The translations under genes and the position numbers were made by a program. Source: Guyanagaster necrorhizus (taxonomy: Eukaryota > Basidiomycota > Agaricomycetes > Agaricales > Physalacriaceae). From it: 64,000 nucleotides of DNA. Location: positions 60,226-124,225 of the forward strand of contig NW_025064952.1 in the NCBI RefSeq assembly GCF_019112545.1. Reading direction: 5' to 3'. The notes beneath the pieces were generated by a model. That model did not search any database, had not been told where the DNA came from, and saw nothing but the letters and a program-made list of their open reading frames with translations. Positions 44,201 to 56,149 of this stretch are shown one piece after another (the stretch's first letter is position 1; the number at the start of each line of letters is the position of its first letter).

Positions 44201-45830
44201 GATTTATCTCTGGAAAGTCTCACCTGCACACATGAAGCCAGTTGGCAGCGGTGTCATCAGCACTGCTCTAGGATAACAAGCTCATCTAATTGTGGCCCAT
44301 GCTACAAAATATGTGTACATCAAATTATTACATGTCTCAGTCATACCAAATTGCATTTGCACAGCACCCTCCATCAACCAGGTCAATGTGAGCTGCAGGT
44401 GGCCCCAAGGTCATGGTGGGGTGAGGAAGAGCTCATCAGTGATGGAGCTGTTTTTGTTTAGACTGAACACAGATAGGTGCCCAGTTTCATTGGTTTTGTG
44501 GGATCAGGTGGTCACCCAGAAGTAAGTTGCATTGCTGGATACCTGGACTTTTGGTTGCTGGAACAAATCTGAAATTAGTCTTGAGTCAACAGCATTTTGT
44601 CCACTTTTTACCTCTAAGATGACAAATAAGTATTTGCCATTGGGATGGACTGTTAAGTGCCTGGGATTGTTTCCTTTGGTGGAGGCATCTGATCAGTTCT
44701 CTGGTTACAATGTTGATGCCAAATGTCCAGATCTTGTTATCACTGTCATCTGCAGCATAGAGATACATGGTATTTGGAAGAAGAGCAAGACCATGTATGC
44801 CAGAGGAACCTTATGTGAAGGTGTAGTTCTGGGTAATGGAAGAGAAGTCAGCCAGTATAACAGTTCCACAGTCTCCAAAGAGTACTCCTGAATCTGGGTA
44901 TGCAAGCAAAAGAATAGACAGCATTGAGCAACATACCATATACAGTGTAGGGCTCAACCTTGGAAAAATTGAGTAGATGAGCCTAATCAGAGGTAAAATG
45001 TCATGTCATAAAAACAATGTACATTTAAAAGTAGTGAGCACACAGTTACTGTCAAGATGGACAGATGCATTATATGTGATGCTGGTACTGTTCACCACAT
45101 TAAAGCACCCATATGCACTGTCACTTGCAGCACAGAGACTTTTCTCCACCCTCTCAAACTTCAAACAGTAGTTGGATATATCCTCTGAGTAGGGAACTCT
45201 GTCCATCTCTCAGTGTAACTCATCAGTTCAAGTTAGCAAGTCAAACTCTCTGAGGAAAGTTGCATGAAAATTATCCCAGCTCAGCAAGCAGCTATTGTTG
45301 GCCCACTTGAGTGCTTCTGACCAGTGTCGAGAACATTGATAGGACCACTAAATGTATGAGTGTGAGAGTAAACTCTGCTCTTTCAAACAAATGCAAGTTA
45401 CAAAGAAAGTTATGAGCCTGCACTTGATCAAGTGAGGTATCACCCTATCCTCTTAAATCTGATGCCAGTTCAGAGGGAATAGTGATGAGACAATTCTGAT
45501 TGTATTGGTCATCCCTACATCTTTATACTAATGTACATGATATTTTGGAGCCATAGGAAAGTACAGATAATTGGATGATACAACAACTAAGTAGGATGAA
45601 TCATATCTACAGTATTTGAGTCAAGACTAAATCATATAGGTATAAAGCAAGAGAGAAAGGGGTCAGTAGAAGTCATAATGGAAGAAGGGAGTCACCGGAG
45701 GCAGATAAGACGAAGCCAAGAGAATCAAGGGGAAGGTGAAGACTTTAGAAGATAATAAAGACAAATTGAAGCAACTAGAAGGAGATACAACACGTGGGTG
45801 CCTGTTTGCGAGTCACCTTTGGCATACCTG
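44200..45830. repeat. CpG-depleted tract, probably a mutated repeat
   Basis: Over about 1.6 kb only a handful of CpG dinucleotides remain (for example near 44254, 45327, 45691 and 45710), while TG and CA are abundant. The composition matches the old element X copy at 33155-34921. Open frames are short and none shows a motif. The likeliest explanation is an old repeat that was methylated and lost CpGs by deamination. No terminal repeats were identified. Confidence 0.5.
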
Positions 45831-46294
45831 TCAAGATTGATACCAGTCCCTCAACAATCTCTGCACCTTTGGATATTGGTGATATCTCTGGAAGCATCAT
45901 TCCTGTCCACATATCCTTCAGCGAAATAAGGTATGTGCAGACATTTTCATGGTCACATGTATACTGATGCCACTGTCACAGTATGTTCAATTTCAGGCAT
46001 TCGCTGAGCGGGAGTGTCATGTTCAATTGTTGGCCCTGTCTCAAGTTATTATCGGACCACAGAGGCAGACGACCTTCTCCTTGATGGTATACTTCAATGT
46101 TGACACAGTTGCGCAAATTACGCTGACATGGTGTAGGGGCTTCAGTGGTCATCTGATTGTCAGAAACTGATATCACTTTCTGAAATGGCTTTACGAGCAT
46201 GGACCAACCACCATCCAATGTGATAGCACAACCATCATCAAACACCATGTTACATTCATTAGTTCAGCAAAGGTTCATCCATCATGTTCCCTTT

Positions 46295-46524
46295 TCTTGG
46301 GCTTACAGGGCGTGGGTTCGAATCCCACTCTCATCACCACATGGAACCCTTGCAGTGTCCGGGAGGTGGACGGATAGATTGTCCAGCCTAGCTGCGGAAA
46401 CGTACGCTCTATGTCTACCCTGCCCCTAAACGGACATGCGCTACGGTCTGAATCCGCCTTCGCCTTCTCCCACCTACGCTACCAATAGGTCTAAGAATTT
46501 CTGAAATTTCCAAAAAAAAAAAAA
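46295..46524 (+). mobile_element. SINE-like remnant with Pol III B box and A-tail
   Basis: GTGGGTTCGAATCCCAC at about 46311-46327 is a perfect tRNA T-arm and Pol III B box (GGTTCGANNCC). About 185 bp later comes a run of 13 A (46512-46524). The body in between is unrelated to tRNA. That order (tRNA-like head, body, A-tail) is that of a tRNA-derived SINE. A complete tRNA could not be folded and a good A box was not seen upstream, so the head is degraded or this is only a tRNA 3' half. Confidence 0.35.
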
Positions 46525-47521
46525 GGTACGGTTTTTGGCTCTGATGGTCGATGGCTTGCTTCTGAATTCCAATGAGCAGCTCACAGGATTTCGCCCTCCA
46601 GCTTGACTTGTTGGTCTTTTCAACGAAACACATGGCTCAGGGTAAACCCGAGTCGTTCCTACCACCATTCGTAACGCTCATGTATGTATTTATAGACATG
46701 TGCAACATGGCAGCAATCTAACTGAACACACCTTTCTACGAGTATCATCGTGGGAGCGACCATTGGTTGTGTAGTCATCTTGGCAATAATGCTTTTCCTT
46801 AAAGTTTGTTCGATACGATATCATCGAGCGTCGACGACATTTAGCACTACGTCTGATGCCATTGAACGGTCTTCGTATGTTCCGGTGGTCACCCGGGAAT
46901 TCTGGAACAGATTTCGAATTAGGCAAATGTGACCGCGATTCAAAACCAACGTCGGGCTTCCGACTGCTTCCCCCATGAATCACGCTGTTCGGCCCATTCT
47001 TCCACCGATCCCGTCCGGTCTCGAACTACCGTTGACCAGTTCGAAAAAAGCCTAACTTATTGCGCTCAGGGCACGTCACGCACATGATGTCCGAATGGCC
47101 TGATGTCGCTCCCGTCCAATGGTAAGATGTTCACTTGCAGTCACCAAGGGAGCCGTTCACGACTTAAAGGGTGATCTTGCTCATATCCATCCGGAGGTGA
47201 GGGACAATTGCTGATGCAGTTCTGATGGATATGGTGGAGCTTCTTCACCTCGCATAGCCATGTCCTTCCACGACGGTCCCCATAAGTTACTATTTCTCTA
47301 TTCAACAGGTAACTTTGCGCCTATCGCGGCTTGCCCAAGAAGGACTGATCTCCTATAACATTGTCAATGTACGGGCCGGCCAAAAACCCGATTTCGCACG
47401 ATCTGCTTCGGATCATGGCCTACTTTATCAGATAAGGAACCAGATCATTATCAGAGGACATCTCTACCATATGGCTGGCAGAAAAGAAGGTGCCACATAA
47501 GCTGCACTCCTTCTATCCACC
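46525..47521. other. No gene recognised
   Basis: Short open frames without motifs. Nothing else is seen before the transporter gene. Confidence 0.4.
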
Positions 47522-49907
47522 ATGGAGGATAACAAGAGCATTTCCAGCGAGGCGCCGCACCTTTGCGCTGAGGAGGTTGTCGCGCACAGCGGTGTTGCGA
47601 AGATTAAAGCTACACATAAGGTGTACGGCAAGTACTCCAAGTGGTTCCTGTTCGTTGGGTTTGTTTGTCGTATTTTACTCCTCTTCGTCTTTCTCATGGG
47701 GTTGTATGCTTGGTCTGTCAGCGTACATCTATTCTCTCGATGGTCAGACAACTTGGGCGGACCTTGCATTCGCGGCGTCTTCTTTGAACAACCACAGTCT
47801 TATTAGTACGATCCAGGTCGCCCAGTCTATCATCAGTGAACCATAGTCATTCAGGAAGCGGGTGATGACTAACGTTATTCTAGTTGCATGTGGGAAACCT
47901 GTCATTGCCAAGGTCGCCGATGTTCAATCAAGAGGAGCAGCATACGTTACAGTTTGTGAGTCGCCCTTACTCTATTTTGCATTCGATTAATGAGATTTCG
48001 TAGTAATATTTTATGTCCTCGGTGCAGAGTATACTATCCATCAAATTTACGTCACTACTAAACTGTAAATTAGGTTACATCGTCATTGCAAGCGCCCATA
48101 GCATCCAAACAATTGCCGGAGGCATCATCTTATATGCTATGTAAGTTGGCCCTCAACGCTCTCGAAGATGGTAACTGATGCTACCACACCAGTGGTTACA
48201 CAGGCCTCCAGCTACTCACCCAAATCATTATCGCTGACATAACTACCCTTCAATGGCGTGGTCTTGTATCCGGATTGATGTCCCTCCCGTTCATTATCAA
48301 TGCCTTCATCTGCAGTAACATCAGCACGCAGGTCCTCAACGGCGCTGGGTGGAGATGGGGATGTGAGCTCTGGTCTCAACGCTTCGTAGTGAGTTACTGA
48401 CTCAGCTTCCTATAGATGGGATGTTCGCGATCTTGATTCCCACATCCTTGGCTCCGCTCGTTGTTACGCTCGTCTTGGCAGAGAGGAAAGCAAAGAGACT
48501 TAATTTGGTGTCAGAAAAGCCTGTCGAGGTATGTGTTCTGGTACACCCGCCTGTTCTGATACTACTAAGGATGCGCGAAAGGACAAACCTTTCGACAAGA
48601 AAGTGCTCGACCTTGCCTCTCAGCTCGACATCTTCGGCTTGGCGCTCATAGGAACAAGCGTCGCATTGATCTTGCTCCCATTTACGCTAGCAGATAATGC
48701 GAAAGGGGAATGGCACAACCGTAGGGTGATACTTATAGCGCGTTCTTCCAGGTGTTTACGATGTTATTCTTAGCATCAATGATCGCTATGGTGGTTATTG
48801 GCTGTGTCCTTTTCCCTCTCATCGGTCCTTGGGAGTTCAAGTTTGCCAAGTTCCCGGTGATTCCGTTGAGGTACGTCAAGAACAAGAGTGTCGTGGGTGC
48901 AAGTTTGATTGGATTCTTTGATTTTGTGAGTTTTCCCTCGATTCCTTGATCCGGTATGCTCACAATGGACCAGATCCTGTTCTATCTCACATATTTGTAC
49001 CTCTATTCTTTCGTTCTAGTCGTGAAACGATGGTACAGGACATTTTTATGTTTAGATCGAACCTATTTGACTTTGTATACAGGTCCTTGATCGATGCAAC
49101 CTACTTCATCCAGACGCAATCCGTGGGGCTGACATTCTTTGGCATTTGTACTGGTGTAGCCATGCGTTATTTCCATCGATACAAGGTAACTTGACTGCAT
49201 TTGCTTTCTCCGACCCTCACTCATCATGTCCTCAGCTTATGTTGATCATCGGTCTATGCATCCGGTTGCTTGGCGTCGGTCTCATGGTTCACTCTCGCGG
49301 TGTCAACGCATCAGACGCAGAGATTGTTTGGACTCGAATCCTCCAAAGCGTGGGCGGCGGCATGGCATCCGTCACGATCCAGGTAGCTGCTCAAGCCAGC
49401 GTTCCGCATATCGATGTTGCCATGTTAACTGCAGTCTTTCTTCTCTTGACTGAGATCAGGGGAGCCATTGGAAGTGGAATTGGTGCGTTTAGTTGCCTCG
49501 CACGATTAAATGTCATTGACGATCTTGTCGTTCAGCTGGTGCTATTCGGACGGGGATGATGCCGGATAAACTAGCGCATTAATTGCCTTCTGTCTCGGCT
49601 GAGGAGCGAGCGGATCTATACGCAAGTATTATTACCGTAACGACCTATCCTCGGGGCAATACTATTCGGGAAGGGGTCATTTCTGGTTGACAGTTCACCT
49701 TCTCGTCGATGGCTGCACGGTATTCATCCATTTATTTTCAGCATATTCCGATGTTATGAAAGTCATGCTTATCGTGGCTGTCGTCCTCAGTGTTGTGCTT
49801 TTGATAGTGGCATTCTTTATGCCAAACTGGCACCTCGGTGATATACAGAATGCAGTCGATCATGAACAATTGGATGGTGAGAAGAGTCCGGAGGACCAGA
49901 AGGCCTA
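47522..49907 (+). pseudogene. Siderophore-type MFS transporter with internal stop
   Basis: The start is CACCATGG at 47522. The gene has about 12 short exons. Family segments in order are KVYGKYSKWFLFVG, AYIYSLDGQTTWADLAFAAS, ISTIQVAQS, KPVIAKVADVQSRGAAYVTV, AGGIILYAI, GLVSGLMSLPFIINAFI, GWRWG, SLAPLVVTLVLAERKAK, WHN then SMIAMVVIGCVLFP, DATYFIQTQSVGLTFFG, LMLIIGLCIRLLGVGLMVHS, PHIDVAMLTAVFLLLTEI and MPNWHLGDIQNAVD. This is the fungal siderophore-iron transporter (ARN/Str) branch of the major facilitator superfamily, about 14 membrane helices, importing ferric siderophores at the plasma membrane. A TAA at 49580-49582 replaces a codon in KLAH..LPS, removing the last about 90 residues. The acceptor of the first intron also looks weak. 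It is otherwise open and may be a young pseudogene. Confidence 0.8.
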
Positions 49908-50117
49908 AAATGACTGTTTTTCGTTTTCTTTGTTCGTATGTCTATTCGTCAACCAGTCCCGTGAATTATTTCAATTGAGTAACGAGAATTATTAAATGGT
50001 TGTACTTCTTTTCAGTCAAAGTATAGTTTATGGAGATACGGTAATGTCGGTCTTTGTTTGATATGGTCATGTCCTGTAATCATTGCTTAGGGCCTAAAAG
50101 GTCTGCGTCTCCATTCT

Positions 50118-51417
50118 TCACCTCGAAATCAACATGTTCGAAACATTAATCGGTATGTCATGGGTATGTTCAAGTGCCCATGCGGATTCAAATGAGTCCT
50201 CCAAGCCTGTGATCTTCCTCTTAACCGCATCAATCTCCGCTTTCACATCTCCACCCCGCCTCAATTCTGTCTTAAGCCTAATAAGTTCCATCTTCAGTTT
50301 CACCACAACATCGTGTAGCTCCATCTGGCGGTCGGTGTAAGCGGAAACTGGAGACGGAGTCTCCGGTCTGTTGCCTAAAGGAGCGGGGAGAGAGTATTCC
50401 GAAAATCCTTTAGCAAGGTCGTCTCTATCGGGGGCATTTCTGGAATTATAAGAAGTGTCTTTGCCTAAGTTGTCATTGCTGTAAGTATCCGAATCCTTTG
50501 TTGTGGGAGTGAGAGGTGAAAGCGATGGATTCGAGCGCTTCCGGACCATCATGTCTCTATGAAAGATAGCAGGGTATCGCTTGCCTCGTTGTCTTCGGTG
50601 TAGAGTGTATATGAGTGTCCCTAGAAGGACCAGGAGGAATACGAAGGTACCAACTGCAGCACCGACTATTTCGAGTATTCTGGATTGTGAGGAAAGAGCA
50701 GATGAGGTTTCGCTGTGGGGCGAACTGGAAGATGGAGAAAGGAAGGATGCCGTTTTTGTCTGGGATCTTTATATAGAAATGAGAGCGTGCACATGGACAA
50801 GAGAAATGGAAACATACAGAACTGATCCATTCGCTGGCGCTGAACCGGAAGATGGAGAAGCGCGAGATCCCGTTTTTCCCTGAGACCTTCAAGATAGAGA
50901 CATCAGAGCCTGCACGAATTCCGATAAAAGAAACGAAACACACGAGGGCGATACAATGCTACTGGGACTCGTCTCGGCACGAGGCGCAGCGTAAAAGGTA
51001 TTACTGCTCGCCCTGACCGACTGGGTTTTCTTGTTAACGACTTCGATGAGAAATTTTCTATAAAGGGACGGTTCGTGAAGTGGTGCTCAATAACAAGATA
51101 ATTTAGACGTACCCTGGTGAAGGAAAGGTCACATTCAGTGTTCCATTAGTCTGATTAGGGACGGTGTTTATATAATCCCCTTGCCCAGAGGATTGGGAGA
51201 TGAGATTTCTCCGTTCGAATATTAACTCTTCCGTGTCGCTATTACTATCCAGATTCCAGTGAAGCTCTATAAGTGTCCCAGCGGTCACGTTTCCTGAAAT
51301 TTTATCGAAAGAAAAGCCGTTCGAGATAATGAACTTGAGGCCGGATCTATGGCCTCAAAGTGTCAGCGTCTAGGGTGTAATGCGAGAATCGACTCACAAA
51401 ACGATAAGTAGCAGCAT
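50118..51417 (-). CDS. Single-pass Ser-rich surface protein with coiled-coil tail
   Basis: The model has four exons: 51417-51398, 51346-51116, 50886-50818 and 50766-50118. All junctions are GT-AG and in phase, giving about 322 residues. A short hydrophobic leader (MLLLIVLSGLKFII) is followed by an ectodomain (TAGTLIELHWNLDSNSDTEE, possible N-glycosylation at NQT and NVT). A Ser-rich stalk follows (SPSSSSPHSETSSALSSQ), then one membrane helix (IVGAAVGTFVFLLVLLGTLIY), a basic stop-transfer (HRRQRGKR) and a cytoplasmic tail with a heptad-like stretch (MELHDVVVKLKMELIRLKTEL). The layout is that of the many basidiomycete single-pass sensors or adhesion-like proteins. Exons 3 and 4 begin with copies of the same module. 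Intron 2 is long (229 bp) and could hide another exon. Confidence 0.65.
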
Positions 51418-52487
51418 CTCCGCCTCACCTGGAGGCTCCTCGAGAAGATGGTTTATGCAAGACGCACAAAGATAGACAGTCGCTGCGGTGAGAACGATAT
51501 ATATTGTTGGTGCACCGACTCGAGGGGTAAACACGTGATCGATCAGTAGTCTGGGATACAGATGATATACCGCCATTGGAACGAGACCTTGGGATGAGAC
51601 GAAAACTGATCAGCTTTTCATTCTGATATCAGAACGCACAGCGAAGAAGCATATCGTGGGTTTTTAGGTCTCCGATATCATTATCTTTTCTTGGATATAT
51701 GGACTTCTTCTCTGACTTGGATCCGAAGGACAAAGGAAAGAGGGACGGCCGTGAGAACAGATTTTCTGCCAGAATTAATCTAATCACCGATATTGCGCGA
51801 AGACACACACGAAAAAGAACAACATTCATCCCAACCTGTAGAACAAGGTCGAAAATAAAGAATCGGTTATGAATCATCTGAACGACCTTCAAGAACCACA
51901 CTGGGCATGGAATGGCAACAGTTTCCATCAAGGGTGCCGAAGATGACCGGTGATATCAGGATCGTAAGAAATTCCTGCTAATTCAATTATTCGATGAACT
52001 TAAATGAAAAGATGCTAACGTGTCTGATATCAGCAGCAGATATGGATATCCTATCCTTAGTAGTGTCACGTACCGAGCCGAGTATGTATGGAACATTCAT
52101 CAAATAATGCGCATGTCGGTGGGTGTGGAACTTGATAACTGAGAGAAAAGTAACAGAATCATATATCAGTGGGAGTAATCATCAAGAATTTGTCGTGTTC
52201 ACGAGAAAGAAGGCAATTCACATGATGGCCTTAAGGCCAGATGTGAGAAAACCGTAGCCATTTTGGACTGCTTCCAATGTAAGTCAAGATCTGAGTCGCC
52301 ACGTGGTTGAGTCCCCTACGACACAGCATTGTCAGATCATCAGCGACAGAGATTGGCAGAAATGAAGGAAGGAGGGGACTTTTAACGCGTTTGAGTTTTA
52401 ATCCCCAGTGAAATATTCCGCACACGTGAAAGGTTACGGTAGTTTTGTGGACCAACGGAAGACGGAGGGAAGAAAGAAATAGCCGTG
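51418..52487. other. No secure gene
   Basis: Two hydrophobic open frames on the minus strand (51394-51576 and 51629-51931, the latter with VQMIHNRFFIFDLVLQVG) could be remnants of a multi-pass membrane protein gene that runs into the surface-protein gene, but no splice chain was established. Confidence 0.35.
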
Positions 52488-54232
52488 ATGATACCAGGAA
52501 GACCGGTCCGACATTCGGCATTGACAATCGCAAAAATTTGTAATTCAGATCACATGCCTTTTGACCACCACCTCGTCGCTCCGAACGACGACAGGATGCT
52601 GAACGATGAACAATCTGACGATGACGCTCGCTCGGAAGATTATCGTACCATGCCGTCTTCGTCAAAGCGAGTTGCGCGGCGTGATCCCGACGAGTACAAG
52701 CTGAGCAATGCGCTCAAGGTTCCTCGCGCAACGACCTACACGGCCCAGGCACTGTACGAACAGATTCTGTCGAATGATATCAACTTGGACCCTGAGTACC
52801 AGCGAGGTGAGCCATGTTACTGAAAAACGTTTTCCTGGTTTTCACGGAGAACATATAGATGTTGTCTGGACTCAACAAAAGCAAACAGGGCTCGTAGATT
52901 CTGTCTTGAGGAACTTTTATATACCGCCGATAATATTCGGTGCGTAGCTGTCTTTACTCATTTGTTGGGCCCGGCTTATTCAAGAGCAGCGGTGAACACA
53001 TTTGATGATGGGACAGAAACCAAGACTTGTATCGACGGCAAGCAGAGACTTACGTCAATTCATAGGTGCGTACTCACCCAGTTTGATTTTTCTTTGCTTT
53101 AATAGGCTATTTTACTCCCCGATAGATTCATGGAAGGTCTGGTGAGTTACTCGTTCATTTTATAATCCTGTTATCTCATAGATCTCATGATAGATTCCGC
53201 GTAAGAATTGCCCGTTCGTTGGTCTTTCGCCATTGACAAAGTATTTCTACTGCTTTAGACCAAGACCAGTGCGCTGCGATAATCTTTCCCGTTTGTCCTT
53301 GACTGATTATCCTGCCCACAGTGAGACGGGTGAAAAGTATTGGTACAAAGACAACCCTGGGGCCCCGAGCAAACGGGAAAAGAACCTGCTCCCCGAGTAT
53401 CTTTGTCGATTGTTTGCAAACAAGCAGGTTGTATGTGTCGAATATCAGGACTTGACTGATGACGGCGAACGAGACATCTTCCAACGTGTCCAGTTGGGTA
53501 TGGCCTTAACTCCTTCAGGTATGTGTCTGTGTTTTAAGCGAGTATCCGGCGATTTATGCCTAGACAGAGAAATTGCAAGTTATCAACACTCCTCGAGCCC
53601 AGCTTATCCGTGAGCTAATGAACGCGTACCCCCTCGAAAATCTTCCCTATGACCGCTCGCGTGCTACTGATTTCCGTTGTTACGCCGTCATCGCGCATGT
53701 CCTCATGAACTACCCCAAAGGCAAGAACATCGCTCTTGGCGCCACCCTGACCAAATGGCTCGACCTGACAGCCGAGGTATCGGACTCATTCAGGACGAAG
53801 ATGATCGAGGCGCTGGAACGTGCCGAGGAGATCAAAGTTCCCGAGCAGAATGGCAAGGGCAAGGTGTCACCAGTGGAGGTCATTTTTATCGTCATTCTCG
53901 CGAGTATCATCAAGGAGAAGGAAAATCTATCAGCCTTGGTGAAGGACATGCGGGCAGATGTTCGTGAAGCTTTCCGCGACGTCCGGACGAATATTTCAGT
54001 TGGGAAGCATATGCTGGAGTTCGTCAAGCAGGCGGATAAAGGGAGGAAGGGGAGCCGATATTTGGAGGACGAATTGGAGGAGGAACGGATACCGCTTCCT
54101 AGGAGGAGTCGAAAGTTGAAGACGGCCAGGGACTCGGAGGACTTTAGGCAGGCGACAGGCAACATTCGTGGATTGCAGGGGGAGAGCCCTCCAAATCCGC
54201 AAAACTTGCCATCTCCCAATACCATCACTTAG
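52488..54232 (+). CDS. DUF262 (GmrSD N-terminal-like) protein
   Basis: The domain is recognised from YTAQALYEQILSNDINLDPEYQR, DVVWTQQKQTGLVDSVLRNF, CIDGKQRLTSI (the DUF262 DGxQR motif), FANKQVVCVEYQDLTDDGER, IFQRVQLGMALTPSEKLQVI and RDIFQ. Exons by eye are 52488-52806, 52859-52939, 52990-53065, 53126-53141, 53194-53200, 53259-53268, 53322-53518 and 53568-54232. Three of them are only 16, 7 and 10 nt. The stretch 53194-53518 is also open without splicing, in the same frame, so the two micro-exons are supported only by resemblance to the family sequence (IPHKD...GEKFWYKD). The first ATG could instead be 52554. An acidic Ser-rich N-terminus precedes the domain, and a basic C-terminal tail follows it. 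In bacteria the domain is part of nucleotide-dependent restriction enzymes. Fungal versions are of unknown function. Confidence 0.75.
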
Positions 54233-54349
54233 ATATGTGACATCTATGATATATTTTTCGCTGTCGACGCCTTTCTACTACTATGCCTTGTTGTAAAATT
54301 TTTTTTGGGAGATCCGAACGCCAAGTTCTTCGCAGCGCTTCGCATTTGT

Positions 54350-56149
54350 CTAGAATGTATCATCAAGAGAGGGTCCCACCACATACGACTCCCAATCAAA
54401 CTTGGTTTCATTTCTGTGAAAAATGACCATCACAATCCGTTGTAACGAGCGAAAAAAAAGGCCCACTTACACGATCAAGGTGAGTTGCAGACCTCTATGC
54501 CGAAAGTCCCGGAGCCTTTCCAAGCAGCTAAAAGTTGCCTTTCTGTTCATCTTTGCCAGCCCAGCGCAGTCCACCGTTAGTGTTTTCAATGGATGGATAG
54601 TTTCGCGCGAGAGAACCAACGCGAGGATATCTCCCAAACTACAAATCCCCTTCCATGCCTGGATGACGAGCCTCTCAAGCATTGGGAATAAGAACAAAGA
54701 TCCCTGTAACACGTGGAATATTGACTCCAAGTCACAGTCATGCTCCGACGTTGGAAAGCCTAGCTCGAGTTTGAGCTTCACCAAAGTCTGTATGGGGGAA
54801 AGAGCGTCAAAGATTTGCCGAATGAGATCGTCTGATAGAGTGGGATGTTGGAGCTCGATAAAGATCGAGAAAGAAAGAAGGGGAGGTCTAGAGCGACGAA
54901 AGAACCCGGAGATCGCGTCGAGTTGGTCTTTGCCTACATAGAACTCAGACCTGAGGTGGGTGAGCGAGGGAAGGACGAGATTTTGTAAAATAGATGTGTA
55001 CACTGGGACAAAATAGACTAGGGACGTCTGAACGAAGGGTACGGGATCAGGCGCTCTGAGTCGTGAACTCATATATATCCTAGAGGTTTTCAGCGTTCGG
55101 AGGAGAGGTGCGTTTTTGATGACCATTAGCTCTTCGTCGACTGAGAGGAAACTGGTTTCTAACACCGATATCTGAGACCATGGGAAAGAGGCATTAATGA
55201 AGGGGAATAATCTCAGAGTACTAAGGCTGGGCGCTGTCACAAACATGGAATCCAGCATACGAAGGGGGTCCGGATTGTACAGCCGTGTCCTTCGGTGGAG
55301 GGCAAATGTCCGGAGAAGATAACACTCGTCTCGGACGGAGGTCAACATCTTGAGGAAAACGCGGAGGGCATGATCGGGAATCATGAGAGTCACATCCACC
55401 CAGCGATCAGACTCTGCGAGAAGCAGATCGAAAACGGACAGACCTATCGTGTCCGGGAGTAGATCCTCCACCGAAATCAGGGCGTCGCATGAGAAATCCA
55501 CGTGGAACGATAGCGGCTCCCGTTTTGACCGAACCAGCTGGGTCCTGAATAGAGGTAGAGGGTGTTTCGTGGACTTTGTGTATGAAAATTTGGCCCATAT
55601 CGATGGCATTTGGGTGGATATTTCTCTCCAAAGCCCACATACGTGAGTGAGCGTCCAGGGACTTTCGCCGACTCCTGAAATATTGGATGCCACCATTGAG
55701 AACCATATGAAGACCTCAGCGAGTAATTCTGGAGGAATTTTGTTGACGGATCCCACCGACGCCAATGGGATGGCAGGCAGTGGTTTGCTACGAACGCTAG
55801 TCAGGACGGTACTGTGTGGCTCCACTGCACTTACTCGTAGTAGGGAACTAAGACGTTCATCGGGATGTATGCATGAACCTCTCAATCTACGGACCAACTT
55901 GATGCAGGACTGTGGCTTGAGGATGGATGAATGGATGAATGGATCGATAAAGGGAGGAGCTGTGGCACTGCCACGTCTATGCTTCAACGGCGATTTGATA
56001 TATTCATTTTGAAATTGTACAAGTAGAACGCGTGCGAGACAGGCAATGCCTGAGCGCAGGGCGCAGGAGGGGTCCGAAATGTTTCGACATTGTAACATGA
56101 AGAAAATGGAGTTAAAGATAGAAAAAGCGAACTTGAGACAATTCATCAT
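54350..56149 (-). CDS. F-box domain protein
   Basis: The main exon (56149-54471) encodes an F-box near residues 135-190 (VNKIPPELLAEVFIWFSM, TLTHVCGLWREISTQMPSIW), the form common in agaricomycete F-box proteins. About 350 residues of leucine-rich, LRR-like strand and helix follow (LSTLRLFPF, APLLRTLKTSRI, LPSLTHLRSEF). A donor GTAAGT at 54470 and an acceptor at 54414-54415 add a short last exon (54413-54350) encoding NETKFDWESYVVGPSLDD. Without splicing the frame would stop at once (GTG TAA). The start is uncertain: the first about 70 residues are not typical, and a downstream Met or an upstream exon is possible. The protein is expected to select substrates for SCF ubiquitin ligase. Confidence 0.8.

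Noticed and set aside
46250..46335. A complete tRNA gene
   Set aside because: Only the T-arm is perfect. The acceptor stem cannot be paired with any upstream sequence, and no anticodon arm was found.
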